This document shows, piece after piece, positions 44,940-60,400 of a stretch of 64,000 nucleotides of DNA. Within the stretch, counting starts at the first letter, position 1. Every line of letters starts with the position of its first letter. This stretch comes from Ascaris suum (Eukaryota > Nematoda > Chromadorea > Rhabditida > Ascarididae), in assembly GCA_013433145.1 (NCBI GenBank), contig CM024175.1, forward strand, positions 10,090,516 through 10,154,515, read 5' to 3'. Under the pieces are notes generated by a model. That model searched no databases. It worked only from the letters and a program-made list of their open reading frames with translations, and was not told the DNA's origin. The position numbers and the translations under genes were made by a program.

Positions 44940-46290
44940 ATGAAAATTAATGAGTTCCCTTATTAAGAGTGGCCGAAATATATTGGGCCTGTTAACAGCA
45001 AGAAAAAAAGTTGAAAAGAAGCGCCTAATTATTGTATGGAAAGGATATTAGCGCTCTTGAAAGTTGAAAAAGTTTTTGAGAATCCGAATCGTTCATAGGA
45101 GAGAAGACTAGGATTCTGACCGGTTCAGTAGAATTTTTGCGGGAGAAATATCACGGATGAGAAAGAAAAAACGGAAAAAAAGGATATTAGAAAAAAAAAG
45201 AAAACGTATCCAGTATTCTTCCGTATTCAGAACGGCTTTTTTAGAAGAATTCCGATCATGGGAAAGAAACAACGTTAAGAGCTCTAGAAAGAAAAAAAAA
45301 GTTTATGACATGCTCCTGAATATGCTTTCGCAGGAATATTGGCTGCTCCTGGAGGAAGGAAATTTATGAGGATCGTCAAATCATGGGTGGATTGAAAGAT
45401 CAGGACTTTTACAACTAGAAGTTTGTGAGGAGCCCTAATTATGGTGGAGAAGGAAGAGCGAAGAATATCAGGGCTTTGAGAAGCAGAAAGAAAACTATGA
45501 GGAGCTTTCATTCACCGTGAGCTGGAAACGATATTGTGCTTTTGGAAGGCGAAAAAAAAATTCATATTTATTCGCTCTCAACTATAGATGAGAGAGAATA
45601 TCTCAAACCTCTTACAAGTGGAAGAAATTCGTTAACGTTGCTGATTATGGACAGGTAAGTATACTGAGAGCTTCTGAAAAAGAAAAAAAAAAACTTCTAA
45701 GGTGCTATAATCATAAGCGAGAAACAAAATCAGGACTCCCATAGAACACTCCGGGGCTGCTTATAAATTTTATTCTTTCTTCATTTGCCGACATGAAAGT
45801 AGCAAAAAAACTATGCGAAACGCCGATTATAGACAAGAAAAAATCGTATTGTACTGACTTTCCCGATAAAATGTGGGTCGATGATTTAAAATATTTGACG
45901 TCTCAGGAAGTTTTAAAAATATATGAGGATCTCTTGACTCTTGCCGTATAAGGATATTTAGGACTAATGAAAGTATTGAAGAATATGAGCAGGTCATGAT
46001 AGCAAATGGGGAAGAACGTTAAGAGTTTTCATGATTGGAAACTAATTTAGAGTAGTTTGAAGATTAAAGAAAGATTCAAAACTACGTGGTTATGGCCGAG
46101 AAAGATCATTGCAGTTTCTAAACGTACAATAAGATTTCATTTGTAAGTGCGAAGGAAATATTAGAGTGGAGGTAAAAATTTCGATGAAACTTTATTATGA
46201 GTGTGGAAAATATTGGAAACTTCTGAAAATATATAAAAATTCATGTAGAGCAATCAATTATCAGTGGGTGGAAATTTTGGAGGGCATTTG
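44940..46290 (-). repeat. same ~60 bp satellite, inverted arm
   Basis: Units here match the reverse complement of the forward arm: for example GAGGAGCCCTAATTATGG near 45426 and AACTATGAGGAGC near 45491 are complements of the two cores. Together the arms make an imperfect inverted repeat of about 2.7 kb with its centre near 44.9 kb. Confidence 0.75.
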
Positions 46291-46395
46291 ACAGGTAATG
46301 AAATATCAGAAGCCATCTATTGACGAAGTGAATAGATTTTCTTCTCTCGAGATGCTAGTAAAATTATTCGAGTGATAGCGATAGCATTTCTTTAA

Positions 46396-46667
46396 ATGGC
46401 TTCAAGTTTCCAACCCATCTCCCTTAGATGTGCTTTTGGGTTGTATCTCATCATCGTTTCCACGTTTCCATCATTCGTCAGTTGGTCGTCCCTAGGTGCT
46501 AAACAAAAGAAACACTATAATAATTGCAATCAAGTAAGATTTTCTAATCGTCGAAATTTGTGTTTTCAAACGAAAAATTTTTGAGGGCAATTCAATTTCA
46601 ATAGGAGTGGGAGTGGAAAAATGCAGAAAACGTGAAGAAAATAACATTAGGATATTTAAGTGCCTAA
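46396..46667 (+). CDS. small two-exon secreted protein (candidate)
   Basis: Exon 1 46396-46533 encodes a signal-peptide-like start: a short polar region, then CAFGLYLIIVSTFPSFVSW, then SSLGAKQKKHYNNCNQ, ending at the consensus donor CAA|GTAAGA. Exon 2 46605-46667 follows CAATTTCAATAG in phase 0 and encodes EWEWKNAENVKKITLGYLSA and TAA. Total about 66 residues, ~36 if the signal is cleaved near residue 30, with a single mature cysteine. The intron is 71 nt. No family recognised. Confidence 0.4.
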
Positions 46668-47807
46668 TCGTTCGTTCAATGCATACAAATCATCGGTAAA
46701 ATTGAATGTTCGAGTGTCTTGTCACATTTTTTTTTTTGCATTTTTTAAACGATTATTTGCAATGATGTTTTTTTCATGTCCAAGTTTTTTTTTGTTGCTT
46801 GCTTGCTAGCCATATTGCAATTTTTTTTTAAAAAAAGGATGTGAAAATTTTGCAAAAAGAAAAAAAAATGAAAATTTTGCAATTTTAATTGCAATTTCTT
46901 TAAGCACAAAAATAATCGTCCTATAATATTTTGAAAAAATTCCATTGAATTTCATCGAATAATTTTACATTTATATCTATCATTATTTATATTTAAATAT
47001 GAGGATTTTTTTAATGCAAATGTTTAGCAAATATTCTAATATCATTTGTTATGATTGCATTCGTTTAGAGATTATATTTATTATATATTTTATAATATAT
47101 TACTTTATAATTAATTTTTTTAATGATAGTTTTTTTCACTTTTTCACTTTTTGCTGTTTTAAAGAGCAAAAAGCAAACGACAATTCTATTGATAGCATTT
47201 GTTTGATGCATAAATATTGTGTAAACATTGAACATCGCATATTGTTCTGAATGTCTCACATAACGTTTTCTTCGTATCAAATAAACGTTTGATTTTTTTC
47301 GACCATCGAATTCAACATAACTCACTCGTTAACTGAGTTTTTCCTCTATGAAAGCTTATGGTTTCTTTCCTTTTTTTTTTCTCATCAATAAATATATCTT
47401 TTCGTCATGAAAGATGATCTCTAGGAGTTCTTCTTCATTCTTGCCATATTCATTTGCATTGAAGAAGATGCATTTCCTCAGTTTAAAATATGAGTGAGGA
47501 ATAACATTGCAAATATTTATGCAAAAAAAAATGACATTGAAACTAAACATTTTCAATAAATTCTTAGTGTTTATTTTAAGAATTTATTCACTAAAAAAGT
47601 GTATTTTCTAAGCAGAAATTTCCTAATATTTAAATTTCCTTAAAAATAAAAAAGCAATATATAATCAGCTGGAAAAAAACAAACAAACAGAAACCATTGA
47701 TCTCATTTGGAGAGTTATAAAAATCGTTTATGGAAAATGAATTGTCACGTCACAAATAGCCTCAAATATTTTCGAATTCCATCAGAGAAAGTTTATTATG
47801 TCTATTA

Positions 47808-47958
<151 letters not shown>

Positions 47959-49250
47959 TATAGGCATATTTTAGTATTAAATGAGAGAAATTTCAACTAT
48001 GATAACGTTGAAGAGAAGTTCTTCTTGATTCATTAAATTCAATATTTAATAATATAAATAATTTTTCTTAGCTAATATTTGATCGTTTGATAAAATAAAT
48101 GATGTTTAGAAAAGTATCGCATAATTTATAGCATTCTCTACAAAGAAAAAGAATAGCACAATAAAATTTTCAAATTTATTGGAGTCGATTATAATTAAGT
48201 TTATGTTGATCATATTAGGAATTATTGATATAGTTGAATGAAATAATATTTTTATTCGTTGTATATTTATGAAAGTATTACTTCATGAGATTATAACAGT
48301 AATAAATTATATTATATTAATAAAACTTTCAAATTATATGACTTCTTGTAACTTTTGTTATTTTTATATATTTTTTAAAATATTATTATTTGATCCTTAT
48401 TCATTCAGTTTGCTCCAATAAATGTCCTATGCTTGAATGAAACGTTGAGCATATTTGCTCGCTTAGAATGGCAAACGCAGATGTTTGCCCACTTAGCTGT
48501 CTCTCTTCAACGCTCAAAATGACCGCCATCAATTTCTATTCGTCGCTCTGCATCGCAAATTTTGCAAAGCATCATTGAGCTGTTTACTTTCCACCTGATA
48601 GTGATATGTTTCCGTCGTGAGTTATGCTATTGTATTCGTTCTTTCGAATGTTGTGACGTCAATCCTTATCAAACGAATGAAATACTCTTGCAGTTGTACA
48701 GTGATTCTACCATGAGCACATCAACACTTCTTTACTAATTAAGCTATTAATAGTAAATATTTCGATGTGCATCGATGAATTGATAGTATGAGGTTAAAGT
48801 GTATGTAGTTAAACTACTTGTGGTTTTATTGGATATGCATGAGAATTTCAGTGTGCTTCATTTTTGTCACTGTTAGTTTATTTGTACGTTACTGTAATCA
48901 TTTTATGTGAACTACTGAAGTATAATAACTCTTACTTTCGAAATTTAAGTGAGTATAATATATTTATAGTCATAGAAATATTAGTGTATTGTTGTTATGT
49001 GCGATTTTTTATTCATATGATTGCGATTTCAATAGTTGCAAGATTTTAGAAAGCACTTTTTTCCTTTTTTTTAGCTTTGATGGTGCAAAATTTTTCGAAA
49101 ATATGAACATACCGATTAATGAAGCAAACTTAGATTTATTTTTTAGTTTCCAAAATATGTCCCTTTTTTCAAATAGAAAAGCTATAGGTTTTCATTCGTA
49201 TCATTGAAGTTTTCAATGCTTGACGAATATTGAAGAAGGAACGAGGAGCC

Positions 49251-49297
49251 TGACCTGTAGGCAATGAATCGTTTGTGTAATGACCTGTAGGCAATGA
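49251..49297. repeat. 17 bp direct repeat
   Basis: TGACCTGTAGGCAATGA occurs twice, starting at 49251 and 49281, 30 bp apart, about 450 bp upstream of the next gene. Confidence 0.9.
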
Positions 49298-49739
49298 TGT
49301 GCTAAGAAATTATGAAGGTCTGAGTGGTTTTGGTGTTGCGTTTCAAAATGCATCCGTTCTTGCTGCTAAACAATTCATTCCCACTCAATTCTTACCTCCC
49401 CTCGTCTCCCCTTCCACCTCCCTTGCTCTCGTTTCACTGACGCGTTGTCCTATTTACCACTGATAGTATTGCCACTTGATTGATGGCAACCTAGTCAGTG
49501 TGCGTAATGCTTCGCGGCATCATCGTAATGGCTAGATCTAAATAAAAGGAATGTACAATTATAGCACATTTGTTGCTTAGCAAGTCTTATGAAATAATTC
49601 GTTTTGATGCATTTTATGCTATCATATATCATTGTTATCACTCAATTTGCATTTAGCAAATTGATAATTAAATATATTAGCGATATGCATTTCTTTATTG
49701 AGTCTTTCACATAATATGATTTTGAATTAAAATCAAATC

Positions 49740-49745
49740 TTTCAG
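49740..49745 (+). promoter_or_regulatory. probable trans-splice acceptor
   Basis: TTTCAG, then TTGA, then the initiator ATG; an in-frame TGA overlaps the leader, so coding cannot extend upstream. Consistent with spliced-leader addition or a 5' UTR intron. Confidence 0.5.
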
Positions 49746-49749
49746 TTGA

Positions 49750-53410
<3,661 letters not shown>

Positions 53411-53416
53411 AAGAGA

Positions 53417-53422
53417 AATAAA
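53417..53422 (+). terminator. polyadenylation signal AATAAA
   Basis: Seven bases after the stop codon of the upstream gene; close even for compact nematode 3' ends, and a second AATAAA follows within 6 bases. Confidence 0.5.
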
Positions 53423-53913
53423 AATAAAAATTCAACAATATACATCTTTGTGATGCTATATTAGGATATCTTTAATAATTTGAATCATCATCGATACCGT
53501 TAAAAAATTCATTTCAACATATGTCGATACGCCGACGACTATCAACGAATCGATGAATGCTATCAATAAATTCAATGATTTCTACATATTCATCTGGAGG
53601 TCTTTCAGAGAAAAAAAAAGTCCTCCTGAATTGACGAATATGCAAATTTATGAATAGCTGAAGTGTTTTAATCGTAGAATTGTCGATATTTGAAAGAAAT
53701 AAGATATCGATTCGCAGTAATATTATGCTTAAAAGGATGGCGATAGAAATGACATCGTGCTAAGCAGTTATATTCGGAAATTCTAATAGAAACAAGCAAT
53801 ATTCATTTAAATTCTTTAAAACTTTATTTCCTTCAACAAATTTACAACAGTTTGTTTTTTTTTCGCCAAGCAAAATAGCAAAAAAAAGTCCATTTCATGC
53901 TTAACGATTGCTT

Positions 53914-54112
53914 TTATTTCTTTGATCCATAAATGCGTAGTGAACTATGTAATCTAGATTTCGTATAAGAACGGGTTAGTAATTGCGGTTTGAATTTCAC
54001 TTCGAGAAGACCTGTTGGCGCGACGTCAACATCCACAAACTTCTGGAATTAAGTGAATCTTTGTGCCACCATGGCTTACTGTAATGTTTGTTTTTTCAAG
54101 TTCTAGTTCGTC
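53914..54112 (-). CDS. last two exons of a minus-strand gene, unknown family (candidate)
   Basis: On the minus strand, 54112-54080 (DELELEKTNIT, after TTTTGAACAG, donor GTAAGC) joins in phase 0 to 54042-53914 (42 residues and TAA: KFVDVDVAPTGLLEVKFKPQ ... ending SLRIYGSKK) after TTAATTCCAG. The intron would be 37 nt. Without splicing, the frame reads another 16 codons to a TGA. The second exon has good amphipathic composition. Upstream exons were not found; 54301-54480 is open on this strand but lies in repeat-like sequence. It converges on the 298-residue protein gene. Confidence 0.4.
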
Positions 54113-54360
54113 CTGTTCAAAAAATACTAAGGATTATGGATTGATTACGAAGTTATAATAACTAGCAGTTCTAATTTCCATAGCAGTTTTTTTTGTGAGA
54201 CAGCTTCAAATGCAGCTGATGTAAACGCTTGTAAAACGGAGTATTTTCAGGAAAGAAGTCGTCTGGTCAATACAACTTTCACTTACACCATATCAGATAA
54301 ACTGCACTAGTATTGAAAACTGAGAGAACAAACTTCACTTAAGAACCTGAACTTCGGCTG

Positions 54361-54440
54361 CACCTGACCAGACTTCCGGTCAACTGCAGCCAGAATCCAA
54401 TTAATTGCAGCAAGAATCCGGTCAGATGCAACTTTTACGA
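54361..54440. repeat. ~21 bp degenerate tandem repeat
   Basis: About three units of the type TGCAGC.AGAATCC.GTCA, directly upstream of the LINE fragment. Confidence 0.5.
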
Positions 54441-54486
54441 ATATACGTATTTCTTCGTACGCAATGAATCTTTCTAGCACACGAAG

Positions 54487-54719
54487 ATGTCTGCACTGAA
54501 AAATTACGACTGGGTAAAAAGAACAACAGAATGGACACCACGGATTGGCAAAAAAAGTAGAGGCCGACCTGCAATGAGGTGGAGTGATTCTCTAAAAAAG
54601 ACCGCAGGAACCTACTGGATCAGAGAAGCATTGAATCGGGCAACTGGAAGCGATATGAAGAGACAATTATTCGTAATGAATGCTCCGTTGATTGAAATAA
54701 ATAAATAAATAAATAAAGT
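54487..54719 (+). mobile_element. non-LTR retrotransposon (LINE) 3' fragment
   Basis: A 73-codon frame holds the hallmark of the C-terminal end of LINE reverse-transcriptase ORFs: TTEWTPRIGKKSRGRPAMRW followed by W...A..RATGSDMKRQ. The pattern TEWTPR..GRRxRGRPxxRW..D...AG..W..A..R is common to animal LINE ORF2 ends. It stops at TAA and is followed at once by four ATAA units, as in LINE 3' tails. The endonuclease and polymerase domains are absent, so it is a 5'-truncated, dead copy. Confidence 0.8.
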
Positions 54720-54721
54720 AG

Positions 54722-54880
54722 ATCAAAATGTGGAGGTAGATAAAAATATGAAGGTAGATCAAAGTACCGCAGTAGATCGAAACGTGAACCCTTCATATTT
54801 TGATCTACTCAGATACTATGATCTACCTTCATATTTTCATCTGCCTTCACATTTTGACCTATTTGATGTACCTTCACATT
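54722..54880. repeat. inverted array of an 18 bp repeat (hairpin)
   Basis: The left arm has about four units of GTAGATCAAAATGTGGAG-like 18-mers; the right arm repeats the same unit as its reverse complement (GATCTACCTTCATATTTT and so on). About 47 bp of the two arms pair with few mismatches around a ~30 bp loop. Confidence 0.8.
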
Positions 54881-55051
54881 CTTGCATTACCTGCGGAATC
54901 ACATGGCGCCTGCTGTGGGCTATATGCCGAGTGACGAATGAAACCCTGAATATGAAAAAATTTTCCCGACAATGTTGGAAATGTATGGAAATCAATACGG
55001 AAACCTTTATGTCTTTGTGAGTTTTGAATTTTTTTTGCGCAATTTCTTTAG

Positions 55052-55188
55052 GACCTCCTGGGAATGAGGGATTAAATGCCGGTGAAGAAAACTTGTGGAT
55101 ATTTAGTGATCCTGGTGAGATATCCATTGGGGATCCTGAAAATGATTTTTTCGCCATATCTCCGCTCCCGTTGGATGAATTCAGCTAG
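55052..55188 (+). CDS. possible terminal exon, doubtful
   Basis: After GCGCAATTTCTTTAG, a frame beginning PPGNEGLNAGEENLWIF runs 44 codons to TAG, acidic and Pro/Gly/Asp-rich. The start recalls a Gly-Pro-Pro collagen triplet if the previous exon supplies G, but the periodicity is lost after three triplets. No compatible upstream exon was identified. Confidence 0.22.
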
Positions 55189-57445
55189 AACTTTTTCTGC
55201 TATGGATGGCCTCCAGTGTGGTAGAGTGAATTCCTAGAAAAGTTTCCCGATCCGATGAAAAAATTTGGCAAATTGCCAACTTTATTTTTTGCAACTTTTT
55301 CCTCCATTTTCCCATCGTTTTCTCATCAACTGCATTTTTTCACAACTCCTCAAGAGTATAGCAGAAAAAATATTCCGTTCCACTCCGATCCTGTATTCTC
55401 AGGATATTCAGGATTCTTTATATTTTCGATCATAAACTTTTTCCGTATAATCGGAGGCATGCGCACATTGCGCCGTTCGACGCCGCATGCAATAATGGAT
55501 TATTTTATTCATCGTTTTGAACACAATAATCGATTTGCTTTGAATTGAACAGCTTCTTTATTCTATATGTGAAGATGCAACTCTTCGATAGGGAATCCTG
55601 TGGTAATGATTTGTGCACAACGATAAATATCACCATAGTATGCGGCATTATTTGAAGTTCTAAATATGATTATTTTATTTTGTTATGGAAAATTTTCTGA
55701 AATTATTTTCTTTAAATTTTGGGTAATGTGATAATTCCCGGGTATTTCCTACAAAGTATTACCTTCTCCTCTTTCCCAAATCTACTTCGGCTTGTGTTTT
55801 GCAATGTTGAAAAACTTTTTCTACAAGGCTGCCTATTAACTTTTAGCTGTAGTACGTGAAATGTGATTCTCGAAGCGTTGAAGCTTTGAGCTTTTGCCAA
55901 TATTCGTACGCGTTCGCTTAACGCTTAGGCGTTCTTTTTTTTTGGCGGGCAAGCATCGGCGGCTCTATATTGCACTTGCGGGGATTTAATAGTGGGGAGG
56001 GGAAGGTTAAAAGTTGAAATGATTTCAGGGTTTCTTTATTTATTTATTTATTTTTGATGGCGGAAATGGACGGGTAAGTGAGCTCTGGATCGATAATCGA
56101 TATTAGCTAATCGTTTTGGTTGGCTTCATTCCCGCCTATTGCGATTACAATTGACGTCATTCGTGTTGCAAAATTCATTACGAAAAGCAAAATTGGAGGG
56201 ATAATTGCTTTATAGTACCAATATTTTAATATAATTCGATACGGTTGAAGAAAAATTTTAGTCTAATTTATATTTGGAGATTTATAAACGGAAGTATTTT
56301 TTTCCGCTTTTATTTCGCAACTTTTAATTATGATTTTCATGAGTTCTCAAGGTTTGTCCGGTCGAATTTCTGTCCACTATATCGAAATTCCTCTCATTAT
56401 CGATTGTTCTTTCGTTATGCTTATGTGGTCTTTTTGAATTTGTTAGAGAATACACCATTGATTATGATAAGATGTTGTGATAAGAAATTGATCGTCACGA
56501 AATATGTGAAGGTGGGAGAAAATGAGATTGTTGTTATGTAGGCATGAGTAACGCTTCATGTCTGATATTGATAAGAAAGAAATTTTCGGCTAATTTCGTT
56601 AGCTTTAGGCTTCTTAATGCAGCATATGCGCGTTCTCTTTTTTTTTTTTGATGGGCTTCATTTTACCCAAAATTTCATCTAATAGGCACTTGGGTAAAGC
56701 AAATCCCTCAATTCGCCTCAAATGTGTCTGGTTTTATTTTATCCCAACGCTTTTTTGTTTTATCAGCTCGTCTCTTAATAGTGCATACTTTTCAAATATG
56801 CTTACAACCCAGCATGATGGTTCGCCATCGTAGTATTTGGCAAAACGTTTAATAAGACTTCGTGATCATCGAGTGAGAATCAATGAAATACAACGTAAGC
56901 AGGACCAGTTCACGTATGTTGGATATCGGGAAAACTGCCATACCTGTTTAAAATTGACGAAGCTGAAGCGTACGCTTAGAATCTAGATATTTGAGGCAAA
57001 TATTTGTATTTAAATGATTGCTGAAACATATGTACCTAGACAGTTGTATGAAGATAAATTTATGGGCAAAATAGTATAGGACAACTTGAGTAGTTCATAT
57101 TTCGATGTTAACTTATTTATCACTGATAGATTTCTTCATGCAACAATTTTATCACTTTATTCTATGCCGCATTCAGTTGTTTAATATTGCTTTAGGCTAA
57201 ACGTTTGATATGTAGGACTACTAGTAATATTCAGAGTAATTTTACTAAACTGTCGAGATTATTGTACTCAATCCGGTAAATACTTGAATTATTCAATATT
57301 TTACTCAAAATAATTGATATGCTATCCTAATTACGTTTTGCATTTACATAAAACAATTTACTTTCATATAATTGTTTCATTGATTATAGACAGAAAGAGA
57401 GATTTCAAAGCGGAAATTTGTGGATAATTAATCATTAACGATACG
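55189..57445. other. spacer with chance-length frames
   Basis: Two plus-strand frames of ~97 codons (55255-55548, 56245-56541) are Phe/Ile-rich and unsupported by splice partners. A (TTTA)n tract lies at 56035-56056, similar to an inverted LINE tail. Confidence 0.35.
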
Positions 57446-60400
57446 ATGGGACTTTTTCGAAGGTTTGTCTCATTTTCTCTGTACGCCTTTGGAAAATAGC
57501 GATTTAATCGCGAAATAGTGTGATTTAATTGGTAAGTGATTATAATGGTGTTATATGCAATCGTTAATGACTACTAATTCAAAAGATATAGTCTCATATA
57601 CGAATTATGTCGCAAAGTCTCACATTCTATCTCACAAATCTTAAGGTATACCATCCCAGGGAGTCTCACAATATGCCTATGCTTCTCAGTCAACAAACTT
57701 CATCGCACCACATATCGGTTAAAAGCCACATTCCGACTTCGCATTGCATCAGAAGGTGACATCAATTCTGTCCTAAAATGGCAAATACTTTTGTCATAGA
57801 AAATTACCTTTGGGGCGCTAATTGAATTGCATTCATAGTCTCTAGTTGCTCATCGAAAGGCATTCAACAATTTCTACAATTCAGCGCATTGATCAAGAAA
57901 GCTGAGATATCTCTATCCTTTTTCATATATTTGTGCTCGCCATACCTGTATATTGATTTACTTATTTACGATTAGATAGTACTTATTTACATATTTACTT
58001 ATTTACATTTATTCGTGATTTACTCCAGTTAGTTAAAGTATCTCCTTCCTATATGCTTCAATAATCTATGACTTGAAGATTTTTCGTAACGTTCTATTTT
58101 CATAGAAATTTTTCAAAGATAGCGTTGCGAATTTTTTTGAAAATGCATTAATGAAACTAATATAAATAAATATTCCATTGATGATCGTTAACGTTATTTA
58201 TTTGTTTATTTAGTTTTATTGTTTTTTCGCTTGAAATGATTATGTATTTAAATATGTTTTGCAGATGTTTTGTAATTTTATTATCAAATTTCCTAATAAT
58301 TAAAAATTAAATTGCAAGCATTAAATATTTTCCCAAAAAACCAATCCATTTTGTATTCGGATAACGTTGATAATTTTTTTTTTTTCGAAAATGATCTGCC
58401 CAATAGGAAACATTTGTTCGAAAATTGAAGTGAAGCGAGAAATAAAATCGTGGAAGTTAGCAAGTATCGGTGGTTCTTATGCCCAGTCGCGTGTCGCAAA
58501 AACGTTTGCAATATCACCTCCTTCATATCTTATCGATTTAGCTGTCTCATAACATCATCAATATCGGCCTCCCCATTCTGCCTTATATTATTTCGATATG
58601 ATCGGTTATTAAACGCTTGAAATTTAGAGAGCCAACTATTGGTCGCTCGAATTTGACAAAGTCTGATTTGGAGCGACTTCTCGACTTGAACAGGTAGGCA
58701 TCTTTATACAGAATTTTTGTTATTATAAGGGTAGTATGACCGATGAGTTTGTAACGTGTTATGTATGTGGTCAGCGAATGCTTAATCTTTAGGTAACTGA
58801 TATTATTTAATTATTATAACAATCATTAACGTAGTTTAAAGCATTTTTTTGATTATCTATCCTGAATAAAATCCACTCGGATATTTTTGAATGCGCAATT
58901 GCACATATCTTAAATTCTTCAAATCATTTTAGCCGTTATGTGCTTTGCTTTTATTGTATTTTTTGATGATACACACACCTACAGGATGCAACCCATTCAA
59001 GAATTGCCTCATTTTGATGTTCCTTTTTTCTAAAATATTGGCTTGAAATTTTTGAATTTCGAAAGTACTGGATTTTTCCGAATAGAATTATTTTTCTTAT
59101 GAAGAAGAGTTGAAAAATACACATAGATTTTATTTTTATATGCTGTTTTTCAATTTTTTTGTTGGCCGTTTTATTGCATCTATTTGTGCTCATTGAGGTG
59201 AAGAACAATTCATTCTTCATCTTAATTTACAAAGTATACTTAAATATATTCAAAAATACGTCATAGAAGTTTTTATTACTAGGTAGAGGAAATTCTGAAT
59301 TTCGTTGACATTGAGTGACGAGAACAATGCCTATTGCAGCATCCCCGAATATTGATACCTATGGCAAGAAGGTCATGGTATTTATGCTTCGTTAGTTTTA
59401 GCTTCAAGTGTTGATAACATCGCATTTTTTGACGTTTAATTTATTCATAGAATTATTTTGTTTTGGATATTTGTTGTTGCATCTCTTTGTTGATTCAATT
59501 TACTCTTCGTTTTCAGCGAATATCGAACTGACTACACTTATGTATCCTCGTAAGTTTTATCTCTTCTTTTAAATATCATTCTTTTTTTTGTGGTTTTTGA
59601 AAAGTTCGTTTGAAATGTTTTATTTTGTAAACTCAAAAAAAAGTGTACCACAATGTTTTGTTTTTGTTTGATGGCTTGCTCAAGAATTATTTCTGTTATA
59701 TGTGCAAAATTTCATGCTCGTTTCGTGTATTAAAATATCAGGAATATTCATTGTTGATATTGTGCTGCTAGAGACACATTGCACAATGAATTTCCTATCG
59801 AGAGCTTGAGAAGCTTTCCGTTGGAACCTCATCCTCCGTTTAATTAGAACTTCTGCACCTCGATGTGGATCATTTCTGCCAAAAAAAAAAAAATTGCAAT
59901 TTCCCGTTGCCATATGTACACTTGCATTTGCCTTACAGTGCAATTTTTCTATCTCTAACTTTTCCGTCAATGTCCTTCCCTACTCGGTATCATCATAAGG
60001 ATCCACCATTTCCAGTCGAATTCCTTGCCAACCCATTTCTATTCTTTGAAATAATTTTCAGATTTATTCGTTGTTTTTATAATTTATTAACTTTATTGTT
60101 TTTGCCATTTTAATATTAATTTTGGGAAATAAATGTGATATTTTGGTTTATAGGAAGAGTTATCGTCTGGATGGTTCTGTGCGCTATGAAAATCCTCGCA
60201 TGTTTCGCTTACCAATGGATTCATTTCGACGGAAACGAGCGTTCGAGAAAGCGTGGAAGTGTTCGTTTTTCCGCTGTTCGAATTTTGATTTCTGTGATCA
60301 GCGAATATTTAGTCATAAATAGCGCATTATTTTTGAGAGTAATGGCATTCGAATGTTGCTGTTGATAAACTAATTGTTGGCTTTATCGTCTATGTTTTGG

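Noticed and set aside
54837..55157. 106-codon minus-strand frame
   Set aside because: Runs through the inverted 18 bp repeat array and is opposite a plus-strand exon candidate.
58951..59220. 89-codon minus-strand ATG frame
   Set aside because: Intronic to the UNC-84-like gene, Lys/Ile-rich, no splice partners; chance length.
59680..59970. 96-codon minus-strand frame with plausible composition
   Set aside because: Lies in an intron of the UNC-84-like gene, lacks a 5' ATG at its start, and competes with an 82-codon plus frame in the same place.
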